Assembly: GCA_942493385.1 (NCBI GenBank)
Contig: OW818699.1
Location: 2,914,001-2,978,000, forward strand
DNA from: UBA8389 sp942493385
GTDB lineage: Bacteria; Bacteroidota; Bacteroidia; Bacteroidales; UBA1402
Direction of reading: 5' to 3'
DNA length: 64,000 bases
Position 1 is the stretch's first letter, and each line of letters opens with the position of its first letter. This document shows, piece by piece, positions 62,899 to 64,000 of the stretch. The notes beneath the pieces were generated by a model. The model saw nothing but the letters and a program-made list of their open reading frames with translations, made no database searches and was not told the origin of the DNA. The position numbers and the translations under genes are program-made.

Positions 62899-64000
62899 CT
62901 ATTTCACTACGACTTTGAAAGATTGAGCATTAGCCTTTACAATGTAAAAACCAGATCGTAAAGCCACTCCTTGGGAAGAAACGTTAGATTTCACATCAGC
63001 GACCCTTACACCCTGCAAATTGTAAACGGAGAAGTTTTCGACATTTTTTACAAAAAGTTTGCCTTCACGAACTTGAAAGGTTACAACTTGTTCCGTCGTG
63101 GATGAGATTGAAGCAAGTGGACCGTCATACGTCATGGTGAAGTTGTCAACTTTAAACCAACCATGTCCGTCACCGGCAGTCAATTTTGGAAAAGTGTAAC
63201 CCAGCGTACTACTTTTACCATTAGTTCTTACACCCAATTTGACGGTACCATCCGTTACAGGAACGGTCACAGACAACTTACAGAAGGGACCAGCATCGTT
63301 GCGTGTTTCGGAATAACCACCAAACGAATAGGATTCAGTAGCAGCCATAATAGCTAGGTTTTCAGCAGAATACATCGTATCAACGCCAAACAACATGCTT
63401 TTTTCGTTTGCAAACAAGCGTTGTGTGGTGAGGCGACTGGTCCCGGTGTTCGAAGAACCCATCAAACCACAGGTAATTTTGTAATTTCCATTGGGAATTC
63501 CGGTGAGGGTTTGAGAAAGTTCAACATCACCAAATACAGAATTCCAGGTTCCGAGAATATAAGTGCCATGCTTAGTAGCATCTCCGTCAGCATTGACACC
63601 GACCCACACGTAACCTGCTGTGGTACCATTCCAGGTCCAACCCGTAGTGTCGGCCGTTTCAAAGCTGGGATTTGTGATGTAGGCCCAATCGTAATTTATG
63701 GTGTAGGTTTTTTTGTTACCGCTTTCGGCAGTGACGACAATGTTTGATTTTCCGATGCCGTTCACCAGCGTGACTTCGCCATCGCCCGTAGCATTGGACA
63801 AGACATCACTTGGAGTAGCTACTGCAGAAACCGTAGCGGTACCGATCGGTACCAAAACCGTGTAAACGGTATCATTTGCATTGAAAACAGGGAATAAGGT
63901 TCCACTGCTTACAGTAAGATCTGCCAATTTGTTATTGTCGGAAAGCGCCAATACCTTGTAATTGATGGTGTAGGTTTTTGTGGTGGTTCCGTCCAAGGCT
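62899..64000 (-). CDS. T9SS-secreted NPSFETG-module protein (partial at window end)
   Basis: At least 365 residues, open to the right edge of the window, so the N-terminus is missing. Visible layout: the end of one cadherin-like domain, another full cadherin-like domain (LADLTVSSGTLFPVFNANDT), an NPSFETA module (ITNPSFETADTTGWTWNG ... GHGWFKVDNFTMTYDG) and a sorting domain (FSVYNLQGVRVADVKS, LRSGFYIVKANAQSFKVVVK). It is closely related to the second half of the 33133-35091 protein, so its full form probably has the same double-module plan. Presumed surface glycan-binding role. It stands just upstream of the FAS1-SusCD operon, separated by a strong hairpin. Confidence 0.7.
   Translation of the reverse strand, partial: ALDGTTTKTYTINYKVLALSDNNKLADLTVSSGTLFPVFNANDTVYTVLVPIGTATVSAVATPSDVLSNATGDGEVTLVNGIGKSNIVVTAESGNKKTYTINYDWAYITNPSFETADTTGWTWNGTTAGYVWVGVNADGDATKHGTYILGTWNSVFGDVELSQTLTGIPNGNYKITCGLMGSSNTGTSRLTTQRLFANEKSMLFGVDTMYSAENLAIMAATESYSFGGYSETRNDAGPFCKLSVTVPVTDGTVKLGVRTNGKSSTLGYTFPKLTAGDGHGWFKVDNFTMTYDGPLASISSTTEQVVTFQVREGKLFVKNVENFSVYNLQGVRVADVKSNVSSQGVALRSGFYIVKANAQSFKVVVK

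Noticed and set aside
1..64000. CRISPR array, tRNA, rRNA or riboswitch
   Set aside because: Reading all intergenic regions gave no evenly spaced direct repeats, no cloverleaf with CCA or T-arm sequence, and no known riboswitch core.

Overview
The window looks like a chromosomal segment of a Bacteroidetes bacterium, probably an anaerobic glycan-degrading Bacteroidales. A Paludibacter-like relative is my guess and is not proven by the sequence. The evidence is two SusC/SusD pairs, a hybrid two-component regulator, type IX secretion (T9SS) C-terminal sorting domains on many large secreted proteins, and Bacteroidetes-type short proteins. Hand counts on a few 60-base lines suggest the first ~17 kb is more GC-rich than the glycan region that follows. 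No rRNA, tRNA, CRISPR array or intact insertion sequence was seen.

Region 1 (54-9342, + strand) is a tight seven-gene operon with the gene order of an energy-converting (group 4, Hyf/Hyc type) hydrogenase: two HyfB-like antiporter subunits, HyfC-, HyfE- and HyfF-like membrane subunits, a HyfG-like large subunit and a HyfI-like small subunit fused to a ferredoxin domain. All four cysteines that would bind the Ni-Fe centre are replaced in the large subunit, and three of four ligands of the proximal cluster are gone from the small subunit. The complex therefore fits the poorly understood Ehr (energy-converting hydrogenase-related) class rather than a hydrogenase.

Region 2 (9427-16808, + strand) is a copper/silver-type defence cluster: a small HYC_CC_PP-type Cys-rich protein, a periplasmic HMA metallochaperone, and a CusA-CusC-CusB-like RND efflux system. 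Two inverted-repeat elements lie between these genes. Downstream (16805-17275) are a frameshifted remnant of a T9SS sorting domain and a perfect 20-bp inverted repeat.

Region 3 (17276-35091, - strand) is a block of large secreted proteins. In transcription order it holds a non-catalytic binding protein, GH30, GH95 and GH127-type glycosidases, then a separate large T9SS protein followed by two tandem small paralogous proteins (48 and 55 aa) too short for ordinary ORF callers. A recurring beta-sandwich-like module beginning NPSFETG occurs in several of these proteins.

Region 4 (35432-39457, + strand) is a hybrid two-component sensor/AraC regulator that probably controls the locus. Region 5 (39700-64000, - strand) is the uptake and degradation part: a partial T9SS binding protein, then FAS1 - SusC - SusD - FAS1 - FAS1 - SusC - SusD in tight succession, then a six-hairpin glycosidase-like protein, an alginate-lyase-like/LamG T9SS protein and a GH28-like beta-helix enzyme. 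Together regions 3-5 look like one polysaccharide utilisation locus. The enzyme set (beta-L-arabinofuranosidase, alpha-L-fucosidase/galactosidase, GH28-like, lyase-like) suggests a complex acidic plant or algal glycan such as a pectin; this is inference. Fasciclin (FAS1) lipoproteins occupy the places where SusE/F-type surface binding proteins would be expected.
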